Assembly: GCA_017883965.1 (NCBI GenBank)
Contig: JAFNKG010000017.1
Location: 1-38,279 of the forward strand
From: Candidatus Methanophagales archaeon
Lineage (GTDB): Archaea; Halobacteriota; Syntropharchaeia; Alkanophagales; Methanospirareceae
DNA length: 38,279 bases
Direction: 5' to 3'
The position numbers were made by a program, and so were the translations under genes. The notes below the pieces were generated by a model, which made no database searches, was not told the DNA's origin, and was given only the letters and a program-made list of their open reading frames with translations. Shown here one piece after another: positions 1-8,441 of the stretch; within the stretch, counting starts at the first letter, position 1; each line of letters opens with the position of its first letter.

Positions 1-59
1 GTTCCCCTATATGGTGTAAGGGGCTTGATGGTCGAATTGAAATTGATTAGCTAGGATAT

Positions 60-363
60 GGCTTGGGCAACAAGCTAGATAAGAGTTTTACTACACAACC
101 GATAATGGATGACATATGGAATAATATACAAAAACCTGCGTTTTAATCACGGATCTTAGTGAGAGAAACCAAATGTATTTTATGAGCTTGGACTTGCACA
201 TGCTATTAACAAAGAAGTAATTTTAATTACACTAAATCGAGATGATATCCTATTTGATTTTCAGCATTGGAAAGTTATCATTTATAATGACTCAATATCT
301 AGAGGGAAAAAATTAGAAAAAAGATTAAAGGATACTTTAGAAACAGTATTAGGAGAAAATTGA
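60..363 (+). pseudogene. Broken nucleotide-binding (TIR-like / deoxyribosyltransferase-like) domain remnant
   Basis: Three reading frames can be joined into one protein tail. Frame 3 gives ...TTQPIMDDIWNNIQKPA, frame 2 gives CVLITDLSERN, and frame 1 gives PNVFYELGLAHAINKEVILIT and runs to the TGA at 361. The pattern IMDDIW...LITDLS.RNPNVFYELGLAHA is, from memory, the signature of a nucleotide-binding family often fused to or related to TIR-like defence domains. Two single-base shifts are needed, near 135-139 and at the CC run around 169, where one extra C would restore RNPNVFYELG. The 5' part lies outside the window or is lost. It is either a decaying gene or a real gene with sequencing indels. 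The minus-strand 65 aa ORF over its end is a shadow. Confidence 0.6.
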
Positions 364-549
364 GTATACTAACGGAGTATAACAAAGTATATCTGGCTTC
401 TATGCTTCGCAACTTTCTAAAAAAGCTGAAAACGGTAGACATAGGACTTGATGTGTCGCACCCAGCCAGATATTGGATTACCAAAATAAATTGCATCTTT
501 CTTTAAATGTGATTAGGAAGTGAAAGGGTGGAAAAGGAGAAACAACCAA

Positions 550-1875
550 ATGAAACATGAATTCCTAACCATGGTCTTGAATGACATTAAGCGAAATGCA
601 GAACTTTCTTGGTTTTTCAAGCACCTGTGGGTACCAGATTTAACGTTGGCAAAACTGTTCTTTGCCCATCGGGCTCAATTATTCCCCACAGAGGGATCTG
701 TGAGCCTTCCGCTTCTCTTCTGGGACAATCTTGAGGCTGATCAACTTCAACCAAGCGACATCGCGGTAGTAAAGACTGCTGCAGAACTTGGGGCTATAAA
801 GAGTAATCAATGGTATACAATGATTCAAAAAATATTCAAAAACTTATTCGGAGCATTCAAAGATCTTGTTTTGTACTTCCTAATTGAATTCATTCGCCGA
901 AACGAGCAGTTGTGCAAGTTGGTCGAAAGTGAGAAGTTCTCATTCCGTATAATGAAAGAAACCCTTACAAACTATGAAACACTGGATCTTGAACTATTTG
1001 ACCAATTCCAAGAAAAAGGATCTAAGTTTAAAGAGCTAGCAGATTTTGAAATAGACGATCCCATAGCAAAATCCAAGCTAAAGCAGGTGGCTGAGACAAT
1101 TGAGGACTCATTCTTAGGAAACGTTTCAGAGATCGTGCCGGGGTTTGTGCGAGTGTTAAGCGACTATGCCACCCTTCTGGCACCGGTATACTATGGTTGG
1201 CACAAACATCTTGTGCAGTTACGCAAGACCCAAGATGTTAGCCCTGAAGAATATACTAGGATACTCTCTAATTTGTACACCCTCGATCTAGTGCAAAATA
1301 TTAGTACTTTTGTATGGTGTCGAAGTTGTCGGGACTCTCCCCAAATTTATCAATCGGCTTCACAAATTAGTCCAGACCATCTAAAAATGGCTTGCTTGAA
1401 TTGTGAGAGGGAAATGGATATAGGATCCATCTTCAGGCTTCATGAAACGATTCCGAACTGCATTTTATCACAAGATGGTCTGCTTTGCATTGCTGTTGCA
1501 TGGCTCCTAGATAAACGCGAAATTGCATACAAATACGCTCAAAAAGGAACAAGTGAGTATGATTTCATCTGTACAATCCCAAAAGGGACTGTTTTGATCG
1601 AATGCAAAATGTTCCGAACCGATAGAGAAGAACCCGCGGTAGTCACAAATCTTGAACAAGGTATCATACAAATGGTGCGGCACGTTGAGGAACTGCGCAC
1701 TGAAGGCATGGACATAGTGGGAATGCATCTTTTTTGTAACTATGAATCGGATATTCTCCTAAATGCTGTTGAGACGCTAAAACAAAAGCCCAAATCTGGC
1801 AAAAGAATTCAGGATTATAACATTGTAATCACAAGTTATGCAGACATCCCGGATCTCCTCAAAGCATTCAAATAG
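550..1875 (+). CDS. PD-(D/E)XK nuclease-like protein with zinc ribbon, partner of the HerA ATPase
   Basis: A 441 aa protein if started at ATG 550, which has a purine-rich ribosome site (AAAAGGAGA) 8-10 bases upstream; the track start at GTG 520 has no such site. The N-terminal two thirds is helical and unrecognised. A CxxC...CxxC pair (WCRSC and ACLNC) suggests a zinc ribbon. The C-terminus carries a restriction-endonuclease-like core: D348 in EYDF, then E361 and K363 in LIECKM (numbering from 520), the D...ExK arrangement of PD-(D/E)XK nucleases. The HerA-like ATPase starts within about 30 bases downstream on the same strand. Nuclease plus HerA pairs are known in archaeal end-resection (NurA-HerA) and in bacterial anti-phage systems, so a defence role is likely but inferred. 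The exact family was not recognised. Confidence 0.75.
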   Translation: MKHEFLTMVLNDIKRNAELSWFFKHLWVPDLTLAKLFFAHRAQLFPTEGSVSLPLLFWDNLEADQLQPSDIAVVKTAAELGAIKSNQWYTMIQKIFKNLFGAFKDLVLYFLIEFIRRNEQLCKLVESEKFSFRIMKETLTNYETLDLELFDQFQEKGSKFKELADFEIDDPIAKSKLKQVAETIEDSFLGNVSEIVPGFVRVLSDYATLLAPVYYGWHKHLVQLRKTQDVSPEEYTRILSNLYTLDLVQNISTFVWCRSCRDSPQIYQSASQISPDHLKMACLNCEREMDIGSIFRLHETIPNCILSQDGLLCIAVAWLLDKREIAYKYAQKGTSEYDFICTIPKGTVLIECKMFRTDREEPAVVTNLEQGIIQMVRHVEELRTEGMDIVGMHLFCNYESDILLNAVETLKQKPKSGKRIQDYNIVITSYADIPDLLKAFK

Positions 1876-1901
1876 TCATTTGTATATTGAACTCATAGTT
1901 A

Positions 1902-3132
1902 ATGGAACTATCTAACTTTTTATCTGCCGCCTTCAACAAGATCACGGGACCTTTTGAAAACAATGGCAGTCTTCTTTGAACAGACCGAATACCCCGAGAA
2001 GCGAAAAGACGAGAATTTTCTACAAGGGTTAGGGGATACTAAGGAGTTCAAGGCCCGATACGTATTCCAGCTCGATCTTTCGGAGAAGGGAGTACAAACC
2101 CATTGGGGAGTAATCAAACATTCTATTTTTGGGGAGTCGGAGGTTGAACCGTGTGTCAGATCCCTCTTGGGCAATATTGCTTCAGACTATCACTTACCAA
2201 CGAGCAGTTTTAAGCAGGTCAAGAAGCCGCCTTGGTGGTGGTTGGCCCCCCAAGCCACGGTGGCCTTTGAACTGCAACCCTCTGTCAAACTTTATGAAAC
2301 CCAAGTTACAATCCGACAGTATCCCGTCCAAGTGATTGATACCCACCGGAAGGCGCAACACCTCTTAGAGCTGGTTCGGATCATTGCCCAGAAGAGCAAA
2401 CCGCCCATCTACCCCTTGGCGGTACAGATCCTGTTACAACCGGCGCGCCCGGGCTCTACTCGGATGCGGAAGCAAAAACGACGGCCAGGCGAGCAGTGGA
2501 CGGAAGATAGCTATAAGATCACTCAACAAGAAGTCCGTATTGCGGAACACCAGCGGGGGAAGGTCTATGGGTATTTTAAAGTAACCGTCCGCATCTTGGC
2601 TCCGAAGCTGGCTATTCATCTGTTGGCAGCTGTTAATAAAGAGTTTTCATTTAAAAAAGCCGGCGCCCGTAAAGCTATTGCCCGCTTCAACACTTGGACA
2701 TTTGGTAAGAAAGTTGGGATGTCCACAATTACGCTAAAGCGTTTATTAAATATCCCTACCGGAGACGTGTTCGGACGGGAGTTCTTGAAGGCACCCACGG
2801 TTTCAAAATTTCAGGGCCGGATTCACCGCACCGAGCCTTTCGAGGACGAAGGGTATCTATTGGGCTATGACGACGACGGTCAACCGATTCACATCACAGA
2901 TCATATGTTACGCAGCCATATCATAGTAGTGGGTGCAACAGGGATCGGCAAGACCAGCACGTTACGCCAGCTTGCGAGGGAGTTATCGTTCAATAGGTCA
3001 AACCGCCTCTTGGTAATGGATTTTGCCGGAGAATATGGTACTCTGCTGAAGGAAGGTGGTTTTATTCTACTCCGTCCAGGCTCGACGGACTTCCCGCTGG
3101 GATCAACTTTCTGGACTGAGCGCAGACATTAG
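1902..3132 (+). CDS. HerA-family ATPase, N-terminal part (frame interrupted)
   Basis: This is the N-terminal half of a HerA/FtsK-type hexameric DNA-translocating ATPase. The Walker A motif GATGIGKTS sits near residue 327 (numbered from TTG 1954) and is followed by a beta strand ending VMDFAGEYG, as in HerA. The stretch before it (DDDGQPIHITDHM) resembles the HAS barrel that precedes the motor domain. The track ORF begins at 1954, but ATG 1902 in another frame reads MELSNFLSAAFNKITGPFENNGSL, a plausible N-terminus that joins FEQTEYPEK if one extra base near 1971-1978 is removed. The frame then ends at 3132 in ERRH, in the middle of the ATPase core; the rest continues in another frame from about 3120. 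The gene looks more GC-rich than the operon at 16-31 kb, which may mark transfer. Confidence 0.75.
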
Positions 3133-3164
3133 AGATCAGTCCTTCTGTAGCGACAGGGTGGATC

Positions 3165-6002
3165 ATGAAGATCCTGAACAACTTTGTCCGCCGCCAGGGG
3201 GAATTCACCCCTAAGATGCGGTCGATGCTGCGGCAGGCAATCCAGCGCCTATTGGAAAAGGGAGGCACCCTCTTCGATCTGGTCAAGAGCTTAGAAAGTA
3301 TGCGCACGGAACTGCGCGGGGCACGCCGCGAGATCAGGGCGAAAGTTGGGAGATTCGAACCTCTCACCGAGGACGAGGAGGCACTGTTGGCAGACCAACC
3401 GAGTTACGATCTTACGGTGGAGGCCCTCATCAATCGGCTCATCGAACTCTATCAAAGCCCCCTCCGCAACGTCTTCTATGTCGAACGCACGACCGTAAGC
3501 CCGGACGACCTGCTGACGCACAATATTGTCATAGACTTAAAATTCCTTCAAGAGCAGCAAGTCTCCCGCGATCTGATCCAGTTGTTCATGGAGTTCCTGC
3601 TCCTCTACATCTTTCAGACGGTGATTGAACGCCACAAGGGCCGTTCCTCACTGCGCAATATTATTCTTATCGAGGAAGCGCAGCAACTCACCCCTGAAGT
3701 GTTTCAGAAGCCGACGGCGATAGACGGGACGCAATCGGAATCAATGTTGGGGACGTTGGGAGGGTTTGGGTTGTCCTTCATCTTCGTGTCTGCGCAACCC
3801 CACAAGGTGAGTCAAGCCATCCTAACGAACACCCACACCAGCTTGGTCTTCGGCATGAGCCGGGGTGCAGAGGCGCACACCTTCGCTCGGAAGTTGGGAG
3901 TAGCCCAGAAGGAAGTTGCGCTGCTTCAATGGGGGACGCTCCTCTTGACCTCCCGGGGAAAAGGGGTTTCGAAGGTAACTGCAAACATTCAAGGCGCCTT
4001 AAGCGAAGCCGAACAGAGGGCTGTGGAGGAGTTTCAGCTCCAATTCCTTCCTGATCTCCTGAAGAAAACCCGCGCCCACTACACGCCGTTACCAGCCCCT
4101 CCGAAAGGGGAATACGCTAAGGTAATGGACGCGATTGAATCCTATACAGTTCGGAGCGAAGAGCAACCCACCGAGTCTAAGAGAGAGCTTGGGTGTTGGG
4201 CTCAATCCTATTGTCAATTATGCAAGAGAAACTCCCGAATCTTCAAGGATGCCCTTACTCTTGCAAAGAAGTTTTGGAAGCGAACAAACAAAGGGCAACT
4301 CCGATCCATGCTAAAGCTCTATCCACAACACCCCGAAACCTTATACCAAGGACTACTCACCTTTATCCAGCAGCAAAAAGGAGATAATGCGGTTTCCAAT
4401 CCAGAACTAGTCGCGTTCTGCGCGCACTGGTGTCTCTTCGAGATGGCCTGTACCAGCAAGACGACGATGGCGGTCTGTCAAGACCTTCTTACAATGGGTG
4501 AAGAGGAACTTGTCCGCCACTTGGTCGACCTGCCCGGTGTTAAGCGTCTCCTTACGTTAGGGACGCAACTGCTCGACATGACACGAACAGCTTTTTCAAT
4601 CCATGATGCCTTTTGTGGGTTATGCCCCCTGGAGAAGGGCCTCCGCGAGATGTTTTGCGCCCGATACCGAGATAAAGCGTTCACCCTCCTTCAGGATGAA
4701 CCCCTCCTCCAGCGCCTGCAGCGCGCCTATAACACCGAATACCGCCTATTCCTCCAAACATGTTTTGATGAGTTGATCTCCAAAAATCCCAGCGTTTGTT
4801 ATTGCCTTGCTACCTCGTTCCTACGCGGTGTCCGGATCACACCGAAGCAACGCCAGGTACTGATTGAACAGACGGAAACCTTCTTAGCCAAGCAGGAGAC
4901 AGCCACCCCCCCGATAGAAACCCGCTTGCGAGAGGCCGCAGAGGATGTTCGGCAGATCGTCGCGGAGGATCTACTGAAAATTGAGGTACAAACTCTATCC
5001 TTAGGAACAGCTTACCGTGTTGCTAGCGCGATAAATGGCGGGCGGATTTGGGCGTTTGCGGTTCAAATCTTGGGAGCGGCGGTTGCTTACCACGAAGAGG
5101 GGAAAATTCCTACCGATTTTCCGGTTTCCGCCCTTCCTTCGATGTTGGGGGAATTACATCGGTGGGGATGGTGGTTCACCCCGGAGCAACGGGAACGATA
5201 TCTTCACCTCCTAAGAGAACCATCTTTGGAACGCCCCAGCTCCAAGTCAAGGGTAGAGAACGCTTTTTTGGAGGACGAAATTGAAACTGTAGATCTTAGT
5301 GTTGCCAGAACTTCGGAGATTGACCGCGCCATTGAGGTTATTGAGGAGATTTTTGCGCAACACAGAGGGATTGTGTCGCGGGGGGAGTTCATACAACAGT
5401 TAAGCGATATGGGTGAAGGAATAACTCAAAGAGTGTTTTACAAGATCATCGACAAACTTGGGGCCAAAAAATTTCGACTTGCCATCCAGAAACACGGCCA
5501 AGATCCTTCCCAAGTGAGGCCAGAAACCCACTTCGTGTCTCCTGCTTATCACAAGATCGATAACCTCCTTGATATGTCCGGCGTGATCCATGATTTTTGT
5601 TTGCAAGGAGTGAAGAATTTTCTCGCCATGAATTGTTCCGTTAAAGACGGAGGTCGCCACGATTTAGAAGATGAAAAACTAGGGATCAGCGACCTGTGGG
5701 CGACCTACGGGAAACGGATAACATACATAGAATTTACCACCGGAGGGCCGAAGGCGATGCGAACGGCAATCCAAAAGATCTCTAAGCACATAAGCGCTAA
5801 CAAACCTGTTCTTCTAGTTAGCCTAGAAAAGCCGCCGCGACGCCGACAATCGGGAGTGAGTGTCAAGTCCAATCGGCGAGAAGCGCTGGAAATAGCCGCT
5901 GAAGAGAAAATCGTAATTAAAGTCTTCACGTTAACCAACCTTAATGAATTACTAGCTTGGTGTATGGAGGGTAAACTGCAATATGACCACCCAATAAGGT
6001 GA
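3165..6002 (+). CDS. HerA-family ATPase, C-terminal part with long extension
   Basis: The motor domain continues here: the Walker B motif IILIEEAQQ lies near residues 166-174 and FIFVSAQPHKVSQAIL resembles the HerA sensor region. The frame is already open upstream of ATG 3165 (AQTLEISPSVATGW from 3120), so the first methionine is internal. One missing base between 3120 and 3131 (GAG-GCG) would join the halves; a shift nearer 3099 reads FPLGINFLD but then meets a TGA at 3117. Joined, the protein would be about 1,360 residues, far longer than plain HerA. The extra C-terminal region of roughly 650 residues has clustered cysteines (CWAQSYCQLC, FCGLCP) and ends in a mixed alpha/beta stretch (GISDLWATYGKRITYIEF) that could be a degenerate nuclease fold. 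It overlaps the next small ORF as TGATG. Confidence 0.75.
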   Translation: MKILNNFVRRQGEFTPKMRSMLRQAIQRLLEKGGTLFDLVKSLESMRTELRGARREIRAKVGRFEPLTEDEEALLADQPSYDLTVEALINRLIELYQSPLRNVFYVERTTVSPDDLLTHNIVIDLKFLQEQQVSRDLIQLFMEFLLLYIFQTVIERHKGRSSLRNIILIEEAQQLTPEVFQKPTAIDGTQSESMLGTLGGFGLSFIFVSAQPHKVSQAILTNTHTSLVFGMSRGAEAHTFARKLGVAQKEVALLQWGTLLLTSRGKGVSKVTANIQGALSEAEQRAVEEFQLQFLPDLLKKTRAHYTPLPAPPKGEYAKVMDAIESYTVRSEEQPTESKRELGCWAQSYCQLCKRNSRIFKDALTLAKKFWKRTNKGQLRSMLKLYPQHPETLYQGLLTFIQQQKGDNAVSNPELVAFCAHWCLFEMACTSKTTMAVCQDLLTMGEEELVRHLVDLPGVKRLLTLGTQLLDMTRTAFSIHDAFCGLCPLEKGLREMFCARYRDKAFTLLQDEPLLQRLQRAYNTEYRLFLQTCFDELISKNPSVCYCLATSFLRGVRITPKQRQVLIEQTETFLAKQETATPPIETRLREAAEDVRQIVAEDLLKIEVQTLSLGTAYRVASAINGGRIWAFAVQILGAAVAYHEEGKIPTDFPVSALPSMLGELHRWGWWFTPEQRERYLHLLREPSLERPSSKSRVENAFLEDEIETVDLSVARTSEIDRAIEVIEEIFAQHRGIVSRGEFIQQLSDMGEGITQRVFYKIIDKLGAKKFRLAIQKHGQDPSQVRPETHFVSPAYHKIDNLLDMSGVIHDFCLQGVKNFLAMNCSVKDGGRHDLEDEKLGISDLWATYGKRITYIEFTTGGPKAMRTAIQKISKHISANKPVLLVSLEKPPRRRQSGVSVKSNRREALEIAAEEKIVIKVFTLTNLNELLAWCMEGKLQYDHPIR

Positions 6003-6217
6003 TGGAAATGGAACAGAAGAATCTTAGGCCCTTTAAAAATGTATTACCCTTGTTCGATCGACAAGCACTTATTGTTGGGACAAAAAAGATTCAGCAAAAC
6101 ATGAGAAAGATCGATCTGAAATTCCTGTAGCCCAGAACGATCGCGGAGCTCGCAGAAAACATTCGAGTACTAGCAGCGATCGTTGAGGTTGTTGTAAATA
6201 AAACATTATCCATATAA
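6002..6217 (+). pseudogene. Small ORF with an in-frame TAG after the HerA gene
   Basis: ATG 6002 overlaps the HerA stop (TGATG), suggesting translational coupling. It encodes 42 residues beginning MEMEQKNLRPFKNVL up to a TAG at 6128-6130. The same frame then stays open for 28 more codons (PRTIAELAENIRVLAAIVEVVV...) to TAA 6215. The downstream part looks like an ordinary amphipathic helix, so the TAG may be a nonsense mutation (for example from TGG or CAG) or an error in a roughly 70-residue accessory protein. No homology is recognised. An independent 42 aa peptide is the alternative. Confidence 0.4.
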
Positions 6218-6370
6218 GATTTTTCCACCCCCGGTTTCGGTAGTATCACAGTATTTTTAGGTTTAGCCTTCTAAAGACCAACTGACGCGGAGACGAAAGG
6301 TTCAAACGAAGCAACCGAGTTCACCACACTCGTTTTGTTCTTCTTTGAGCCCGTCAATTCAAAAAATCTT

Positions 6371-6616
6371 TTATCCTGTTGAAGTGTTATTCTCTTCTAG
6401 GCGGAGCCGCACTAAAGTCGTTTTTTCTGAGCGAATTATTTCCAGATGTAGTGAGTGTTGAATGTAGGTGATCAGCTCAACAACTCCTTTAACAGTCCGG
6501 TAATGCATCCCAGACTGTTTAACGATCTCGGTGAGAGTCATCCCTTCCCCGTGAGGTTTTTTGGCGAGCAAAGCGAAAATCTTCTCGGCCTGTTTTATTG
6601 CTCGAACCATTTCCAT
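6371..6616 (-). CDS. Small winged-helix / HTH DNA-binding protein
   Basis: 81 aa from ATG 6616 (the track uses GTG one codon earlier). The sequence AEKIFALLAKKPHGEGMTLTEIVKQSGMHYRTVKGVVELI reads as a helix-turn-helix: helix 1, turn after MTLTEI, recognition helix YRTVKGVVEL, then a beta wing (IIRSEKTTLVRLRL). It has no other domain, so it is probably a transcription factor or antitoxin-like regulator of the nearby genes. A TATA-like box lies about 30 bases upstream, implying a nearly leaderless transcript. The target is unknown. Confidence 0.65.
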   Translation of the reverse strand: MEMVRAIKQAEKIFALLAKKPHGEGMTLTEIVKQSGMHYRTVKGVVELITYIQHSLHLEIIRSEKTTLVRLRLEENNTSTG

Positions 6617-6640
6617 CACTATTTCTTATAATTCAAAAAA

Positions 6641-6655
6641 AATTATTTAAATATT
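6641..6655 (-). promoter_or_regulatory. TATA-like box for the small HTH gene
   Basis: On the minus strand this reads AATATTTAAATAATT, centred about 32 bases before ATG 6616. This is the spacing expected for an archaeal promoter with a leader of only a few bases. It is an inference from composition and distance. Confidence 0.4.
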
Positions 6656-6701
6656 GTTGATTTTTGATTATAAGAGTTAAGTTACTTACCGAACTCCTTA
6701 T

Positions 6702-6974
6702 TTAAGAATGAATAGATAGTAGAGTAAAGATTTCCTTTCCCAAAGCTACAATTTCTGCTTCAGTTTCTGATTCCAGAGGAGGGAGTTCAGGAAGCTCGGT
6801 GGAAGGTTGAAAATATGGTAGATATGGGATAACGTTCTTAGAGATATCATGAGGTATGATGAGGACAAACTCTCGGATCAAGTGATTGAGTACTACGGGG
6901 ATATCCTCTATTTCTGAACGGTTTAACCAAAAATAAGTATTAAGGACTAAAGTATTTCTCGCACGGGAGCTCAT
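6702..6974 (-). CDS. Hypothetical protein, 90 aa
   Basis: MSSRARNTLVLNTYFWLNRS... continues with an amphipathic stretch (EIEDIPVVLNHLIREFVLIIP) and a proline/glutamate-rich tail (STELPELPPLESETEAE). No family is recognised. It overlaps the end of the next upstream ORF (6940-7158, same strand) by 35 bases. The two may be parts of one roughly 150-residue protein separated by a single-base shift, as happens elsewhere in this window, or two overlapping genes. Confidence 0.35.
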   Translation of the reverse strand: MSSRARNTLVLNTYFWLNRSEIEDIPVVLNHLIREFVLIIPHDISKNVIPYLPYFQPSTELPELPPLESETEAEIVALGKEIFTLLSIHS

Positions 6975-7158
6975 ACTCGCATTGAGCGAACACGCCCGGA
7001 TTATCGAGTACAGGGTCCCGACTCTTAATAAAAGAAACTATTATATTTGAAGCGGGTGGACCATAACGCTTTTGAGAGGTGGCGCCCTTCTGATTTTCAA
7101 CTCCGAGTCGAAAGACAATTCCACTCATCAAGTGTTTTATCTTTTTTAAGCCCGTCAA
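6940..7158 (-). CDS. Hypothetical protein, up to 72 aa (TTG start)
   Basis: The track start is TTG 7158; an internal ATG ten codons later (MSGIVFRLGVENQKG) is an alternative. The protein ends CEYELPCEKYFSP, overlapping the 90 aa ORF downstream. No domain is recognised. The first 25 bases (TTGACGGGCTTAAAAAAGAT) resemble minus-strand sequence just after the small HTH gene at about 6336-6359, suggesting a partial duplication. Coding status is uncertain. Confidence 0.3.
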   Translation of the reverse strand: MTGLKKIKHLMSGIVFRLGVENQKGATSQKRYGPPASNIIVSFIKSRDPVLDNPGVFAQCEYELPCEKYFSP

Positions 7159-7228
7159 ATTAAAATAACAGTTAAAAAATATTAAAAGAGTGAGAAAATG
7201 TGTATATGTATCTTAAGGATACCCCGAC

Positions 7229-7537
7229 TTAACGATTAAAAAATTCTGTAATGGCTTTTATAACTTCTACAGACTTTTCTCCAACATATTTCAAGTAATT
7301 TATAGTTATTTGTTGTTGGCAAATTCTACAAGAACCTTTAGGAATAATATATTCGGGTAATATTACTGCGGATATTTCCATAGGGATGAAATCGGGGAGG
7401 AGTGAATAATTTTTTTTCGTTCCGCAATAACCACAAAGGGGGTTTTCGCATTTTGCACAAATATAATTTGCTTTTCGTTTTTTACAATTAAAACATAAGC
7501 CTGCATTAGGCTTTCTTCTTTTGGGCAATTTCCTCAT
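7229..7537 (-). CDS. Cysteine-rich zinc-finger protein, 102 aa
   Basis: A small basic protein with six closely spaced cysteines: C15/C18 (CFNC), C27/C30 (CAKC), C35/C38 (CGYC). This resembles cross-brace zinc fingers (B-box or HIT type). A further CxxC follows at C69/C72 (CRICQQQ). The N-terminus is highly basic (MRKLPKRRKP), consistent with nucleic-acid binding. There are no membrane helices. Its 5' end overlaps the tail of a restriction-helicase fossil. Function is unknown; an adaptor or nucleic-acid-binding role is only a guess. Confidence 0.6.
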   Translation of the reverse strand: MRKLPKRRKPNAGLCFNCKKRKANYICAKCENPLCGYCGTKKNYSLLPDFIPMEISAVILPEYIIPKGSCRICQQQITINYLKYVGEKSVEVIKAITEFFNR

Positions 7538-7700
7538 CCCTATAAAGAAAAACTACGCTATGTTCCCACTTGGATGCGTCTAGGACGATGTGGCTAATGT
7601 GGCTCTTCATGGTGCCCACACAGGGCCGAACGGTGCGAAATAGGACCTCCGAAGTCGAACCAATAGAACGGAACCGTTCAATCACTGAGCTTTTTTTGTG
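7506..7700 (-). pseudogene. Fossil of a type III restriction-like / DEAD-box helicase protein
   Basis: One minus-strand frame without a start reads ...VIERFRSIGSTSEVLFRTVRP, then TMKSHISHIVLDASKWE, and ends in TAA at 7506-7508. From memory, the core KSHI..VVLD..KWE is typical of the C-terminal region of type III restriction (Res) and related SNF2/DEAD helicase proteins, shortly before the final conserved block. Only about 60 codons remain. It shows that a restriction gene once lay here between the TIR and zinc-finger genes. The match is a visual one and needs a search. Confidence 0.4.
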
Positions 7701-7719
7701 GAGATGTTTTAATTAGGTT

Positions 7720-8373
7720 TTATTCTTTTAGTATTAAGTGCGTATTACAAACGGGACATCTAAAAACCATTTCTTGTGGAATGTGAGCATTATACGATGA
7801 ACGACAATTACTACATACTATATCCCACCCCCTAGGCCTCTCTATAGATTTACCGAAAAGTACATGTCCTGCTATTGCTCCTCCAATTCCCCCCAAAAAC
7901 GCCCCTCCAACTTTATCTTCTTCAGCTAATGCAGCACCAATTCCTGCACCCGTTAAAACGGTCGGCAATATATGAGAATCATCATAGGACTCAATAATGT
8001 TCCTTATGTAACCGAACCAATCTTCAGTCATGGAAAAAATTACATAGTGTCTTAGATACGGTGTCACAACAGAAATGCTATCGAGCTGCGAGTAAGGTTC
8101 AAAGACCCAAATATCCTTATTTTTTGCAATGCCGGTTTCCCAGACGACCCAATCTCTTGTATGAGGTATTTTTTGCACATTCTGGCTTAATATAACAAAT
8201 ACCGCATTTGAATTTTCTATATCTTGCATTACTTTGGGTGATGTTATTTCACCTGTGAGAATTTTCTCAAATTCTTCAAAGACTGCTTTTACCTTAGTGC
8301 CTGCAAATGCACTTGAAAAGAAACCCACTAGATCTTGATCTCTCTTGCTGTGCGATACAAATATCTGCGCCAT
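7720..8373 (-). CDS. TIR-domain protein with glycine-rich membrane segment and zinc ribbon
   Basis: 217 aa from ATG 8373, preceded by a good ribosome site (AGGGGATGA). Residues 1-125 form a TIR domain: start IFVSHSKRDQDLVGFF, central FVILSQN, and a glutamate at position 79 in WVVWETGIA where NAD-cleaving TIR proteins have their catalytic Glu. Residues 138-172 are glycine/alanine-rich (GAGIGAALA, GGIGGAIAG), like glycine-zipper membrane segments. The C-terminus has a zinc ribbon, C187/C190 and C206/C209 (CSNC, CPVC). TIR NADases commonly act in abortive anti-phage defence; here the enzyme may be tethered to or insert into a membrane. It lies among nuclease and restriction genes on the same strand. 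The sensor half of a system was not identified. Confidence 0.75.
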   Translation of the reverse strand: MAQIFVSHSKRDQDLVGFFSSAFAGTKVKAVFEEFEKILTGEITSPKVMQDIENSNAVFVILSQNVQKIPHTRDWVVWETGIAKNKDIWVFEPYSQLDSISVVTPYLRHYVIFSMTEDWFGYIRNIIESYDDSHILPTVLTGAGIGAALAEEDKVGGAFLGGIGGAIAGHVLFGKSIERPRGWDIVCSNCRSSYNAHIPQEMVFRCPVCNTHLILKE

Positions 8374-8441
8374 ATTTATTCATCCCCTTTTGCTATGTCG
8401 CCTAACATTCCGGTTCAATTTTCTTTGGATTTGAGTTTGAG

